The notes: generated by a model from the sequence alone, not told the origin. A stretch of 35,288 nucleotides of DNA from an uncultured Bacteroidales bacterium (GCA_903875045.1 CAIQUS010000226.1:1-35288); one strand, 5' to 3'; shown: positions 22,840 through 32,660, counted from the first letter of the stretch. Numbers and translations: made by a program.

Positions 22840-25800
22840 ATGGTAGATTTCATTCATTTACATTTACATACACAATATTCGATTCTCGATGGCGCATGTC
22901 GCATCAAAGAGATGGTTGGTAAGGCTGTTGCAATGGGCATGAAGGGAGCTGCCGTAACCGACCATGGTAACTTATTCGGTATCATGGAATTTGCCGAGGA
23001 GGCTGCCAAACAGAAAGGATTCAAGCCGATTTTTGGATGCGAAACTTATGTTTCACACCGGAGCCGGTTTGAAAAAACCGAGATGACCGACCGCAAAGGT
23101 GACCATCTGATTTTATTGGCAAAAAATGAAACAGGTTACAAAAACCTGCTTAAGTTGATTTCGTTTGCATGGACTCAGGGCCATTACTATAAACCACGCA
23201 TCGATAAGGAGTTGTTAAAGCAATATCACGAGGGTTTGATTGCCTCCTCGGCATGCCTGGCAGGAGAGATTCCACGGGCAATCCACGCAGGCAATGTGGC
23301 AAAGGCTGAGCAGGTGTTGTTGGAATATAAAGCATTGTTCGGTGATGATTTTTATCTTGAACTGATGCGGCATCCGGCAACGGATCCAACACGCGATGGT
23401 GATGTTTATAAACGGCAAATGGTTGTCGGGGAGGAACTTATAAAGCTTGCTCACAAGCACCAGGTGAAATTATTGGCAACCAATGATGTCCATTTCCTCA
23501 ATGAAATTGATGCAGAGGCACATGACCGGCTGCTTTGTGTGAATACGGGGAAGTTTATGGATGATCTTGACCGGATGCGTTATACCGGACAGGAATGGTT
23601 CAAATCAAAAGAGCAGATGAACAAGCTCTTCGCCGATATTCCTGAAGCACTGGAGAATACCATGGAGGTGTATGAAAAGGTTGAATCCTTCAGTTTGAGA
23701 AGAGACCCGATCATGCCCGATTTTCCGTTGCCCGACGGATTTGATGACCCGGATGAATATCTGAGACATATTACCTATGAAGGGGCAAAGAAACGCTACC
23801 CGGAGATCACCCCTGAAATTGGTGAACGAATCGATTTCGAGTTGGCCACGATCAAGAAAATGGGCTATCCCGGTTACTTTCTGATTGTTCAGGATTTTTT
23901 GAATGCCGCCCGCGACATGGGGGTTTCAGTTGGTCCCGGTCGTGGTTCTGCTGCCGGGTCGGTGGTCGCTTTTTGCATCCGGATCACAGATGTAGAGCCT
24001 TTGCGATTTGATTTGCTCTTTGAACGGTTTTTGAACCCCGACCGTGTTTCCATGCCTGATATCGACATCGACTTTGATGAAGATGGTCGTGATCGTGTAT
24101 TGAAATGGGTTGTGAATAAATATGGAAAAGACAAAGTAGCCCAGGTAATCACCTTCGGAACAATGGCAGCCAAGGGAGCCATTCGCGATGTGGGGCGTGT
24201 TCAGCGGTTGCCCCTGGATGAAGTGGGCCGGCTTACAAAAATGGTTCCTGGCAAGCCGGGAACCACCCTGAAATCGGCTTATGAGGAAGTGCCGGAATTA
24301 AAGGCTGCCCGCTCATCATCGAATAAAGCCATTGCTGAAACACTGCGGTTTGCTGAAAGTCTTGAAGGGTCGGTGCGGCAGACAGGTATTCATGCCTGCG
24401 GGATCATCATCAGCCGCGACAACCTCACGGAATATATCCCGGTGACTATATCAAAAGAATCGGATTTGCTGGTGACCCAATTTGATGGTGAGTTTATCGA
24501 AAAGGTAGGGATGCTTAAAATGGACTTCCTTGGATTGAAAACCCTATCCATCATCAAAGATGCCGTGCAAAACATCCGCAATTCCCGGGGGATTGAAGTT
24601 GACATCGAAAACCTTCCCTTCGACGATGTTGCAACGTATGAGCTGTTCAGCCTTGGAAAAACCACCGGCATTTTTCAGTTCGAGTCGGATGGTATGAAGA
24701 AATATCTTAGGGATTTGAAACCCAATAAAATAGAGGACCTCATCGCCATGAATGCGCTTTACCGGCCCGGTCCAATGGATTACATCCCTAGTTTTATCGC
24801 GCGCAAACATGGAAGGGAAAAAATCGCATACGACATCCCGGTGATGGACAAATACCTCAAAGACACTTATGGGGTTACTGTTTACCAGGAGCAGGTGATG
24901 TTGCTGTCGCAGGAACTGGCCGGGTTCACTAAAGGACAGGCTGATTCATTGCGCAAAGCCATGGGAAAAAAGATTGAGGCCATGATGGACGATCTTAGGC
25001 CGAAATTTTTTGACGGATGTAAACAGAACGGGCACGACCTGGCAGTAGTTACCAAGATATGGAAGGATTGGGAAGCATTTGCAAATTATGCATTTAATAA
25101 ATCACATTCAGCCTGTTACGCCTATCTGGCTTATCGGATGGGGTATCTCAAGGCCCACTATCCGGCAGAATTTATGGCCGCAGTGCTTAGCAGGAACCTG
25201 AATGACCTGAAAGAAATTACCCTTTTCCTTGATGAGTGCAAACGCCTGCATATTCCTGTACTCGGCCCGGATGTGAACGAAAGTTCCACTGCTTTTGTGG
25301 CAAATAAAAAGGGGGAGATCAGATTTGGCATGGCCGGGATTAAAAATGTGGGGGAGGCTGCCGTAAAAAGTATTGAAGCAGAACGTATTGCGAATGGTCC
25401 TTACAGCAGTATTTTTGATATGACCCGCCGCATCAATTCCCACATGGTCAACAAAAGATGTATGGAATCGCTGGCCAGGGCAGGAGCTTTTGATGCATTT
25501 GAAAACACCCACCGTGCCCAATATTTTTACCAGGAAAACAGTGATGATCTTATCTTTCTTGAGAAAATTATCAGGCATGCGACCGATTATCACGCCCGGA
25601 AAGATTCCATGCAGCAGTCGTTGTTTGGTGAGGCGGAAGAAATTCATTTTAAGGAACTTACACTGCCTGAGTGTCGCCCATGGTCAAAACTTGAACAGCT
25701 GAAGTTCGAAAAAGACGTAACTGGCTTTTACCTCAGCGGGCATCCGCTGGACGACTACCAGTTTGAAATGGAGCAATTCTGTAACAAAACCATCGAAGAC

Positions 25801-26337
25801 CTGAAACAGGATTTAAAACCACTGAAAGGCAAGGAAATTGCTTTTGCAGGGATTGTAATTGAGGCGAACCATAAGATTGGAAAAACCGGGAAGCCTTATG
25901 GCTCCTTTGTTGTGGAAGATTATTTCAATTTCATTTCACTTACCATGTTTTCGGAGGAGTACCTCAGATGGAAACATTTGCTGGAAGAAGGACAGTATGT
26001 TTTTCTCAAAGCCCGCATCGAATCACGCTTCGACAGTCCTGACCAAATGACCATCCGCATCAATCAGGTAATACTTCTATCAGAGGTCATGGAGAAATTT
26101 TCAAAAGTGCTGTCTCTGACCTTGATACTCAATGAGCTTACAGTGGACACCATTTCTAAACTGCACCAGGCTGCCAAACAGTCCAAAGGGAAATGCAACA
26201 TGCGCATCAGGGTGCATGATCCAGAGGAAAATGTTACCATTGACCTGCCATCACGAAAATATCGTGTCAACCCCAAGGAGATGATCAATGCATTGGTAGA
26301 GTTGCCGGAGGTTCACGTCAGGGTGTTTGGGGAATGA
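22840..26337 (+). CDS. dnaE: DNA polymerase III alpha subunit
   Basis: A 1165-residue replicative polymerase. The N-terminal PHP domain has HLHLHTQYS (H6, H8, H10), VTDHGN (D41, H42) and TNDVHF near residue 215, so metal-binding residues appear retained. The palm holds PDIDIDFDEDGRDR with D407 and D409, and the third catalytic aspartate is D562 in KMDFLGLK. A helix-hairpin-helix and an OB-fold (IAFAGIVIEANHKIGKTG) follow toward the C-terminus. It is of the DnaE1 type and close to E. coli DnaE length. It is the first of a plus-strand run with trxA (about 107 bp downstream). No clear consensus promoter was found in front. Confidence 0.97.
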   Translation: MVDFIHLHLHTQYSILDGACRIKEMVGKAVAMGMKGAAVTDHGNLFGIMEFAEEAAKQKGFKPIFGCETYVSHRSRFEKTEMTDRKGDHLILLAKNETGYKNLLKLISFAWTQGHYYKPRIDKELLKQYHEGLIASSACLAGEIPRAIHAGNVAKAEQVLLEYKALFGDDFYLELMRHPATDPTRDGDVYKRQMVVGEELIKLAHKHQVKLLATNDVHFLNEIDAEAHDRLLCVNTGKFMDDLDRMRYTGQEWFKSKEQMNKLFADIPEALENTMEVYEKVESFSLRRDPIMPDFPLPDGFDDPDEYLRHITYEGAKKRYPEITPEIGERIDFELATIKKMGYPGYFLIVQDFLNAARDMGVSVGPGRGSAAGSVVAFCIRITDVEPLRFDLLFERFLNPDRVSMPDIDIDFDEDGRDRVLKWVVNKYGKDKVAQVITFGTMAAKGAIRDVGRVQRLPLDEVGRLTKMVPGKPGTTLKSAYEEVPELKAARSSSNKAIAETLRFAESLEGSVRQTGIHACGIIISRDNLTEYIPVTISKESDLLVTQFDGEFIEKVGMLKMDFLGLKTLSIIKDAVQNIRNSRGIEVDIENLPFDDVATYELFSLGKTTGIFQFESDGMKKYLRDLKPNKIEDLIAMNALYRPGPMDYIPSFIARKHGREKIAYDIPVMDKYLKDTYGVTVYQEQVMLLSQELAGFTKGQADSLRKAMGKKIEAMMDDLRPKFFDGCKQNGHDLAVVTKIWKDWEAFANYAFNKSHSACYAYLAYRMGYLKAHYPAEFMAAVLSRNLNDLKEITLFLDECKRLHIPVLGPDVNESSTAFVANKKGEIRFGMAGIKNVGEAAVKSIEAERIANGPYSSIFDMTRRINSHMVNKRCMESLARAGAFDAFENTHRAQYFYQENSDDLIFLEKIIRHATDYHARKDSMQQSLFGEAEEIHFKELTLPECRPWSKLEQLKFEKDVTGFYLSGHPLDDYQFEMEQFCNKTIEDLKQDLKPLKGKEIAFAGIVIEANHKIGKTGKPYGSFVVEDYFNFISLTMFSEEYLRWKHLLEEGQYVFLKARIESRFDSPDQMTIRINQVILLSEVMEKFSKVLSLTLILNELTVDTISKLHQAAKQSKGKCNMRIRVHDPEENVTIDLPSRKYRVNPKEMINALVELPEVHVRVFGE

Positions 26338-26444
26338 CGCATAACGAATGACAAATTACTTTATGATGCAGGTATCGGCTTATTCTGAAATGATTTTTGT
26401 AATTTAGCCGTCTGGAATTTAACTCACTTTTAATGTATTTTTAT

Positions 26445-26762
26445 ATGTTCGAAAAATTAACGGATTCAAATTTTGAAGAGAAAGTCGTAAAGAGCGATAA
26501 GCTTGCACTCGTTGACTTGTCGGCTGAATGGTGTGGCCCCTGCCGGATCGTATCACCGATCATTCATGAACTTGCAGCCGAATACGAAGGCCGGATCGTT
26601 GCCGGGGAACTCAATGTGGATGAAAACCCAGACACCACTGCATTGTACAGGGTCAGGAATATTCCTACCGTGCTGTTTATCAAGGGTGGGGTAGTGGTTG
26701 ACAAACAGGTGGGTGCCGTTCCAAAGGCCTCATACAAAGCCATGATCGAAAAGTACATTTAA
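26445..26762 (+). CDS. trxA: Thioredoxin
   Basis: A 105-residue cytoplasmic thioredoxin with the redox motif W29-C30-G-P-C33 and the cis-proline loop in RNIPTVLFIKGG. It reduces protein disulfides and supplies electrons to ribonucleotide reductase and peroxiredoxins. The start at 26445 (MFEKLTDSNF) matches typical thioredoxins; an in-frame ATG at 26433 would add MYFY. It lies between dnaE and the DUF58 gene; the gap to the latter is only 6 bp, implying co-transcription. Confidence 0.95.
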   Translation: MFEKLTDSNFEEKVVKSDKLALVDLSAEWCGPCRIVSPIIHELAAEYEGRIVAGELNVDENPDTTALYRVRNIPTVLFIKGGVVVDKQVGAVPKASYKAMIEKYI

Positions 26763-26768
26763 AAGATA

Positions 26769-27704
26769 GTGACCACCACCATTGATCAAAGCCGCCTGGA
26801 GCAATTTTCCTCCCTGGAATTTCTTGCAAGGCAGGTAGTTGAAGGGTTTATCACAGGATTGCATAAAAGCCCTTTCCATGGTTTCAGCGTTGAGTTTGCC
26901 GAGCACCGGTTATACAACGCAGGGGAATCGATCCGGTCGATCGACTGGAAACTGTATGGACGTACCGACCGCCTGTACACCAAAAGATATGAGGAAGAAA
27001 CCAATCTGCGGTGCCAGGTGTTTATTGATAACTCCTCGTCCATGTACTACCCGGTCCTTGCGAAGCCTGATATCGACCATCCCAATAAAATCACCTTTTC
27101 AGTATATGTTGCTGCCGCCCTCATCTACCTTTTGAGAAAACAGCGGGATGCAGCCGGAATCAGTGTTTTTTCAGACAAGGTAGAATTACACACACAAACG
27201 AAATCCAATCCGGTTCATCACAGGTATCTTTATGCTGAATTGGAAAAACTATTGATTCCCCGGCCTCCTGACCAGCAAAAAGGTACCAATGTAGCCCGTA
27301 CCATTCACGAATTGGCCGAACGGATCCACAAACGGTCTCTGGTGATTGTGTTCAGCGACATGTTCGATAAAACCGCACAACCGGAGGAAATTTTCTCAGC
27401 CTTGCAGCATCTGAAGCACAATAAACATGAAGTGATCCTCTTTCATGTGGTTGATAAAAGCAAGGAGTTTGACTTTGAATTTGATGACCGGCCCTATAAA
27501 TTCATTGATATTGAAACCGGTGAACAATTAAGGGTTCACCCGTCGAAGCTCCGGGAGAAATATGTTGAATCTCTTGCCAGGTTCAGAAATGAACTCAAAC
27601 TTCGTTGCGGACAATACCATATCGATTTGCTGGAAGCCGATATCAATGCCGGTTTTGAACAGGTTCTGCTCCCATACCTTGTTAAACGGAGCAAGCTGTT
27701 TTAA
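26769..27704 (+). CDS. DUF58 domain protein (MoxR-associated type)
   Basis: A 311-residue protein that probably starts at GTG 26769, 6 bp after trxA. GESIRSIDWKLYGRTDRLYTKRYEEE is the DUF58 signature and the following VFIDNSSSMYYP is a vWA-like MIDAS (DxSxS). VIVFSDMFD and LFHVVDKSKEFDFEF complete the vWA-like fold. Family members are usually encoded with MoxR AAA+ ATPases and BatA/BatB, acting as adaptor or substrate-recognition parts; no MoxR is in this window, while a BatA-domain gene lies 11 kb away on the other strand. No transmembrane segments are seen, so it is cytoplasmic. Confidence 0.88.
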   Translation: MTTTIDQSRLEQFSSLEFLARQVVEGFITGLHKSPFHGFSVEFAEHRLYNAGESIRSIDWKLYGRTDRLYTKRYEEETNLRCQVFIDNSSSMYYPVLAKPDIDHPNKITFSVYVAAALIYLLRKQRDAAGISVFSDKVELHTQTKSNPVHHRYLYAELEKLLIPRPPDQQKGTNVARTIHELAERIHKRSLVIVFSDMFDKTAQPEEIFSALQHLKHNKHEVILFHVVDKSKEFDFEFDDRPYKFIDIETGEQLRVHPSKLREKYVESLARFRNELKLRCGQYHIDLLEADINAGFEQVLLPYLVKRSKLF

Positions 27705-27723
27705 CCTTCCCATAATTTTAGTA

Positions 27724-27763
27724 ATTTCGCCATTTCGCCATTTCACCATTTCGCCATTTCATC
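27724..27763. repeat. 8-bp tandem repeat upstream of valS, 5 copies
   Basis: Octamers atttcgcc, atttcgcc, atttcacc, atttcgcc, atttcatc fill the space between the DUF58 stop and valS, ending 24 bp before the valS ATG. Confidence 0.9.
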
Positions 27764-27787
27764 ATTTACATTAAATTTCTTATTATC

Positions 27788-30436
27788 ATGGAAATAGCCT
27801 CCAAATACGATTCCTCCGGCATAGAAGATAAATGGTATGACTACTGGATGAAACAAGGTTTCTTCCACTCCGTTCCGGATCACCGCGAACCTTACTGCAT
27901 TGTGATCCCACCCCCGAACGTTACGGGTGTGCTGCACATGGGCCACATGCTCAATAACACGATTCAGGATATTTTGGTCCGCAGGGCAAGGATGCTGGGA
28001 AAGAATGCATGCTGGGTTCCCGGAACCGACCATGCATCAATCGCCACAGAGGCTAAGGTTGTTGCGAAACTCAAAGAACAGGGAATTGATAAAGCCACCT
28101 TAACCCGCGATCAGTTTCTTGAACATGCCTGGGAATGGAAAACGAAATACGGGGGAATTATCCTTGACCAATTGAAAAAACTGGGCGCTTCCTGCGATTG
28201 GGAACGGACCTGTTTTACCATGGATGAGGCTTTGCATGATTCTGTCATTCAGGTATTCATCGACCTTTATAATAAAGGGCTCATTTACCGTGGCATCCGT
28301 ATGGTAAACTGGGATCCGAAAGCACTAACTGCCGTTTCTGACGAAGAGGTGAACTATAAAGAGGTCAATTCGAAATTGTATTACGTGCGATACAGGGTTG
28401 AAGGTTCACAGGATGAATGGGTTACCATTGCCACTACCCGCCCGGAAACCATTTTGGGAGATACCGCCATTTGTGTACATCCCGAGGATGAGCGTTACAG
28501 CCACCTTCGCGGGAAAAGGATACTTGTCCCCCTGCTCAACCGGTCGATTCCCATGATTTTTGATGAATATGTCGACCGGGAATTTGGAACAGGTGCGCTA
28601 AAGGTAACCCCGGCCCATGATATCAACGACTATAACCTGGGGCTCAAGTACAACCTCGAGGTGATTGATACCTTTAACCCGAATGGTACCATGAGTGAGG
28701 CTGCCCGGTTGTTTGTGGGTGAAGACCGGTTTGTAGTCCGTCGTAAAATTACCGAGGAACTTAAAAACCATGACCACATCGTTAAAATAGTGGAGTATAC
28801 CAACAAGGTTGGTTATTCTGAGCGAACCGATGAAGTAATAGAGCCTCGTATATCGGTGCAATGGTTTATGAAAATGAAGGAGCTGGCCAAGCCGGCACTT
28901 GATATGGTGGAGGATGATACGATCCTGTTTCATCCGGCCAAGTACAAAAATATGTACCGCCACTGGATGGCCAACGTAACCGACTGGTGCATTTCCCGGC
29001 AACTATGGTGGGGGCAAAGGATTCCGGCGTACTATCTTCCTGACGGATCGTTTGTTGTTGCCAAATCAAAGGAAGAAGCCCTTGTTCTTGCAAATGCGAA
29101 ATTGGAAATTGGAAATTCGATATTTACATTACAAGAGCTGAAACAGGATGAGGATGTATTAGATACCTGGTTTTCAAGCTGGCTCTGGCCGATTTCGGTT
29201 TTTGACGGGATACGGAACCCGGATAATCCCGATATAAAATACTATTATCCAACGAATGACCTCATCACGGCCCCTGAAATTATCTTTTTCTGGGTTGCCC
29301 GGATGATCATGGCGGGCTGGGAGTATCGCCGGGAAATCCCCTTTAAAAATGTCTACTTTACCGGGATTGTGCGGGACAAGCAGGGACGAAAGATGTCAAA
29401 GATGCTTGGTAATTCACCGGAACCACTCGACCTGATCAGGCTGAATGGCGCAGACGCTGTGCGTGTGGGCATGCTTTTGTGTTCGCCTGCAGGAAATGAC
29501 CTGCTCTACGACGATGCCCTTATTGAACAGGGACGGAATTTCTGCAACAAATTATGGAATGCCATGCGCCTTGTAAAGGGCTGGCCGGTAGATGTTTCCA
29601 TGGCTCAGCCGGATGTGAACAAAGTGTCGGTAGCATGGTTCAACGCTGCATTTAACACGGCATTGCAAAATATCAACGACCTTTATAATGATTACCGGTT
29701 ATCGGAAGCTTTGATGGCCACTTATAAACTCGTTTGGGATGATTTCTGTTCCTGGTTCCTGGAGATGATCAAACCGGCTTATCAGCAACCGATTGATGGA
29801 CCAACATACATGGCCGTAACCGGATTCTTTGAAAAACTACTCAAGGTGCTGCATCCTTTTATGCCATTTATTACCGAAGAAATCTGGCATATTATTGAAG
29901 AACGGAAAACCGGGGAGTCGATCATGCTAACCAGTCAGCCGGTTATTGAAAACTATGATCAGGAGCTGACCGGAAAGTTTGTTTTTGCCGAAAATGTCAT
30001 CATGGCCATCAGGAATGCCCGCAAGGAAAAGAATATTCCTCAGAAAGAAGCCATCCGGTTATTCATCCGCAAAAACAACAATGAAGTACCGGATATGACC
30101 TTCGATGATCTTATACGGAAACTTTGCAACATCAGTGAACTTGACTATGTTTCTGAAAAAGTGGATGGAAGTCTTTCATTTGTTGTCGGATCTACGGAGT
30201 TTTTTATTCCGTTAACCGGAAAAATTGATGTGGAGGAGGAGCTGAAAAAGCTGGAGGAAGAGTTGGCCTATACAACCGGATTTCTAAAAAAGGTTATGCA
30301 AAAACTTGATAATGTTAGTTTTGTAAACAATGCGCCAGTGGCGGTTGTCGACTCAGAACGCAAGAAACAGGAGGATGCGGCAGCGAGAATACGGGTACTG
30401 GAAGAGCAAATCAGAAGCCTTTCTGGTAAATCCTGA
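27788..30436 (+). CDS. valS: Valyl-tRNA synthetase
   Basis: An 882-residue class Ia synthetase that charges tRNA-Val. The HIGH-type motif is [13 protein letters not shown] (H50, H53) and the KMSKS-type motif is KMSKM at 535-539. CP1 editing residues occur in [28 protein letters not shown] is strongly conserved, and the C-terminus is a coiled-coil tRNA-binding arm (from ~815 to the end). Just before the DVLDTW region, the codons at 29098-29117 consist of an attggaa heptamer repeat and give AKLEIGNS, probably a tolerated insertion in a surface loop. The last 26 bp overlap the end of the convergent oxidoreductase gene. Confidence 0.97.
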   Translation: MEIASKYDSSGIEDKWYDYWMKQGFFHSVPDHREPYCIVIPPPNVTGVLHMGHMLNNTIQDILVRRARMLGKNACWVPGTDHASIATEAKVVAKLKEQGIDKATLTRDQFLEHAWEWKTKYGGIILDQLKKLGASCDWERTCFTMDEALHDSVIQVFIDLYNKGLIYRGIRMVNWDPKALTAVSDEEVNYKEVNSKLYYVRYRVEGSQDEWVTIATTRPETILGDTAICVHPEDERYSHLRGKRILVPLLNRSIPMIFDEYVDREFGTGALKVTPAHDINDYNLGLKYNLEVIDTFNPNGTMSEAARLFVGEDRFVVRRKITEELKNHDHIVKIVEYTNKVGYSERTDEVIEPRISVQWFMKMKELAKPALDMVEDDTILFHPAKYKNMYRHWMANVTDWCISRQLWWGQRIPAYYLPDGSFVVAKSKEEALVLANAKLEIGNSIFTLQELKQDEDVLDTWFSSWLWPISVFDGIRNPDNPDIKYYYPTNDLITAPEIIFFWVARMIMAGWEYRREIPFKNVYFTGIVRDKQGRKMSKMLGNSPEPLDLIRLNGADAVRVGMLLCSPAGNDLLYDDALIEQGRNFCNKLWNAMRLVKGWPVDVSMAQPDVNKVSVAWFNAAFNTALQNINDLYNDYRLSEALMATYKLVWDDFCSWFLEMIKPAYQQPIDGPTYMAVTGFFEKLLKVLHPFMPFITEEIWHIIEERKTGESIMLTSQPVIENYDQELTGKFVFAENVIMAIRNARKEKNIPQKEAIRLFIRKNNNEVPDMTFDDLIRKLCNISELDYVSEKVDGSLSFVVGSTEFFIPLTGKIDVEEELKKLEEELAYTTGFLKKVMQKLDNVSFVNNAPVAVVDSERKKQEDAAARIRVLEEQIRSLSGKS
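29098..29117. repeat. Heptamer repeat inside valS, exact inverse of 5488-5507
   Basis: gaaattggaaattggaaatt is the exact reverse complement of the intergenic tract at 5488-5507. In valS it lies in frame in a variable segment before the DVLDTWFSS motif. Confidence 0.85.
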
Positions 30437-31943
30437 ATCGCACTTTCTTGATCTTGCAAATCATTTGCGCAACATCCCTCGCCGATTTAATGGCTACCGG
30501 CAACCCACCCCCTGGAATGGACCAGTGACCGATGAAGTAAAAGCCTTTCAACCCAGGCAGTTCACTTTTTACAGGTGATTGAGCGATGATGTTTTTCCCC
30601 GGAAGCCATCCCTGCACACTCCCTTTCCAATTATTGGTATAGCGTCGAAACGTGGCCGGTGTGGCGATGTCGACCACCTCGATTTTGTCTTTTAATCCAA
30701 GGAGTTTTGCCTCTGCAAGAGTGATGATCATTTGAGAAAAGCGCTGTTTTTCGGCTTGATATGCTTTCAGGTTTGAAGCACGAAGGTTTATCCAGAAGTC
30801 GGCATTCCGGGTATAGTAACTGATGGAGACGACCGTTTTGCCTTCCGGGGCCAGTGTCGGATCGTAATTGTTGATGTGGACCTCCATTCGTTCATATCGG
30901 GTGTCATCGGGCGATACAAGAGGCTGTGTCAACGGAAAACGCAGAAAATGAGGTTGATCCGTGAATGTGCCCGCAACCCCCATGGATACCATAAACACTG
31001 AAAAATAAACCTTTAACTTTTCCTGTCTGTGAAGTTCCAGGATGGTTTTATTCACGTATTTCCCCTCCAATGCTGTGAATACAGTAAAATTCCAGTCGGC
31101 GGCCGAAATAGTAATGTCCGACGGAATCACTTCACCTGTGATAAGACGGATCCCCTTTGCTTCATTTTGCTCAACAATGATGTTTTCTACCTCAGTGTGA
31201 TATCTGATTTTTCCGCCAAGTGCGATATAGTTTTGTTCAATGTTGCGTACGAAACCGACGGAACCGCCAATTGGGTAACCAGTTCCATTCAAATCACTGA
31301 AAGCCAGTGGCATGGTAAGTATCAGCATGGGCATTTCATCGCCATCAAAGAGCAACCTGAATGCCTCTTTGAGAAAAGGGTTTTTTAGTTTTTCAGCGAA
31401 AGTGAAATTGGTTTCACGTTTTATCCGGTTCAGGAAAAAAAGCAGCGGAAGATATTTGATATAGCTGATTTTCTGATACCATGGCAATAATTCCGGAACC
31501 GACTTGATTTTGGGAGGAATCTCAAACGATTGCATCCTGCGCATGGTACGAATCAGCTTTGTGATGGCAGTTCGATCTTCAGAGGCAATGGAAAGCAGAT
31601 ATTTTTCCAGCCGGTCAAGATTGGTATAAAGATGAAAAACGTTATCGCCAAAAATATCCTTGTTCTCTTTCACTTCAATTTCCATCCGTACTTCGTGATG
31701 CACGAACCGGATGGAGGCCATGTCGACAAGTTCCGACCAGAGTTGATAAAAGGGATTGCTTTTACCGGAACCGAGCAACCATTGAAACCCGCTCTCAAAC
31801 GTAAACCCGTTCCGCTGCCAGCTTGTGCAAAGCCCGCCAAATGTTGAATGACGTTCAAAAATGGTGGTTTCGAATCCATTTATCTGCAGGTAGCACCCCG
31901 CTGATAATCCCGCCACACCTGCGCCGATGATGTTTATTTTCAT
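30411..31943 (-). CDS. FAD-dependent oxidoreductase, phytoene desaturase/CrtI-like
   Basis: A 510-residue flavoprotein. The N-terminal dinucleotide-binding motif is [15 protein letters not shown] followed by E30-type acidic residue in [11 protein letters not shown], and the C-terminal FAD motif is [20 protein letters not shown]. This layout is that of the CrtI/CrtISO and related amine-oxidase superfamily; the substrate is probably a polyene or another hydrophobic compound, but no crtB, crtE or other carotenoid gene is nearby, so it may do something else. It begins 12 bp after the ParE-like toxin stop and probably shares that transcript. The last 26 bp overlap the end of valS on the opposite strand. 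Confidence 0.8.
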   Translation of the reverse strand: MKINIIGAGVAGLSAGCYLQINGFETTIFERHSTFGGLCTSWQRNGFTFESGFQWLLGSGKSNPFYQLWSELVDMASIRFVHHEVRMEIEVKENKDIFGDNVFHLYTNLDRLEKYLLSIASEDRTAITKLIRTMRRMQSFEIPPKIKSVPELLPWYQKISYIKYLPLLFFLNRIKRETNFTFAEKLKNPFLKEAFRLLFDGDEMPMLILTMPLAFSDLNGTGYPIGGSVGFVRNIEQNYIALGGKIRYHTEVENIIVEQNEAKGIRLITGEVIPSDITISAADWNFTVFTALEGKYVNKTILELHRQEKLKVYFSVFMVSMGVAGTFTDQPHFLRFPLTQPLVSPDDTRYERMEVHINNYDPTLAPEGKTVVSISYYTRNADFWINLRASNLKAYQAEKQRFSQMIITLAEAKLLGLKDKIEVVDIATPATFRRYTNNWKGSVQGWLPGKNIIAQSPVKSELPGLKGFYFIGHWSIPGGGLPVAIKSARDVAQMICKIKKVRFRIYQKGF

Positions 31944-31955
31944 GGATATACCTGT

Positions 31956-32252
31956 TTACAGCTTCTTTTTCTCAGGATTCTGCCGATTATTAAAAAAAAC
32001 AATCAAAACAATGCTATCCTTTTTAATGCGATAGTAAAGTGTAACTTGTTGTACAATAGTAAAACCACGAATATTTTTTTCTTTATTTTCTAATGAACCT
32101 ATTTCAGGGTAGTCTGGGAGTATATCAAGGAAGTCAAATACTTTCGAAATAAATTCCTTGGCTGAATTTTCACTCCATTCGTTGAGCAGGTACCCAACAA
32201 TTTGTTCAAACTTAATACTTGCACGTTTTGACCAAAAGATTTTTAAAGCCAT
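31956..32252 (-). CDS. RelE/ParE superfamily toxin
   Basis: A 98-residue protein of the ParE/RelE fold: the N-terminal helical hairpin has IFWSKRASIKFEQIVGYLL, followed by FDFLDILPDYPEIGSLEN and the beta strands ending ITLYYRIK-like YYRIKKDSIVLIVFFNNRQNP. Such toxins act on gyrase (ParE) or on ribosome-bound mRNA (RelE); the absence of the usual catalytic RelE residues points to the ParE branch, without certainty. Its start overlaps the antitoxin end by 10 bp, the usual antitoxin-first arrangement. Both genes are on the minus strand upstream of an FAD oxidoreductase. Confidence 0.85.
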   Translation of the reverse strand: MALKIFWSKRASIKFEQIVGYLLNEWSENSAKEFISKVFDFLDILPDYPEIGSLENKEKNIRGFTIVQQVTLYYRIKKDSIVLIVFFNNRQNPEKKKL

Positions 32253-32485
32253 TTTGAATATTTTTGCTTCAAATCTTCATGTGCAATAAGATTTTCCGGA
32301 TTCTCACATTCTTCGTTTGCCAGTAATAATTCATCCATGTCATCCTTTGATAACTTTCCCCAGAGTGAACCCTCTTTGGTTGATCGCTTTCGTAACATCA
32401 ATTCATAGAATTTCTGCAATAGATTCTCATTTTCGATGCTATCAATCAGATGGTGAAAGTTATTTTTTAATTCCAGCGTAGTCAT
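32243..32485 (-). CDS. Antitoxin partner of the ParE-like toxin
   Basis: An 80-residue acidic protein (MTTLELKNNFHHLIDSIENE), predicted helical, with GSLWGKLSKDDMDELLLANEE in the C-terminal half, a pattern common to antitoxins paired with ParE-type toxins in Bacteroidota. A standard DNA-binding motif is not evident, so regulation may follow another mode. It is encoded first, overlaps the toxin by 10 bp, and is preceded by a perfect consensus promoter at 32503-32534. Confidence 0.8.
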   Translation of the reverse strand: MTTLELKNNFHHLIDSIENENLLQKFYELMLRKRSTKEGSLWGKLSKDDMDELLLANEECENPENLIAHEDLKQKYSKWL

Positions 32486-32502
32486 GTCTTAAATGTTTAG
32501 TA

Positions 32503-32534
32503 CAAAGATACCATTCTGCTTATGAAACTGCAAA
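32503..32534 (-). promoter_or_regulatory. Consensus promoter of the toxin-antitoxin operon
   Basis: Minus strand: TTTG (32534-32531), exactly 20 bp and TATCTTTG (32510-32503), a full consensus match, 17 bp before the antitoxin ATG. The -33 box is itself part of TAAATTTG (32538-32531), a second -7-type match, so two start sites are possible. Confidence 0.85.
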
Positions 32535-32563
32535 TTTACCACTCTTACTTACCAATATTTATG

Positions 32564-32591
32564 AATCGTAAATCGTCAATCGTAAGTCGTC
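32564..32591. repeat. 7-bp tandem repeat between the antitoxin gene and typA, 4 copies
   Basis: Heptamers aatcgta, aatcgtc, aatcgta, agtcgtc lie in the divergent region, between the promoters of the toxin-antitoxin operon and typA. Confidence 0.8.
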
Positions 32592-32617
32592 CATGTTTCC
32601 CGCATTGAAATTTCCCG

Positions 32618-32625
32618 TACCTTTG
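32618..32625 (+). promoter_or_regulatory. -7 element of the typA promoter
   Basis: TACCTTTG followed by cacacc matches TAnnTTTG; the same box precedes the DUF2723 gene. The upstream ATGTTT (32593-32598) is near but not a full -33 match. It is 35 bp before the ATG at 32661. Confidence 0.65.
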
Positions 32626-32660
32626 CACACCATTTCAAATGCCCAAATTAATTTATTAAC

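Noticed and set aside
30411-31943. Carotenoid biosynthesis cluster
   Set aside because: Only one CrtI-like gene is present; no phytoene synthase, cyclase or prenyl synthase lies nearby.
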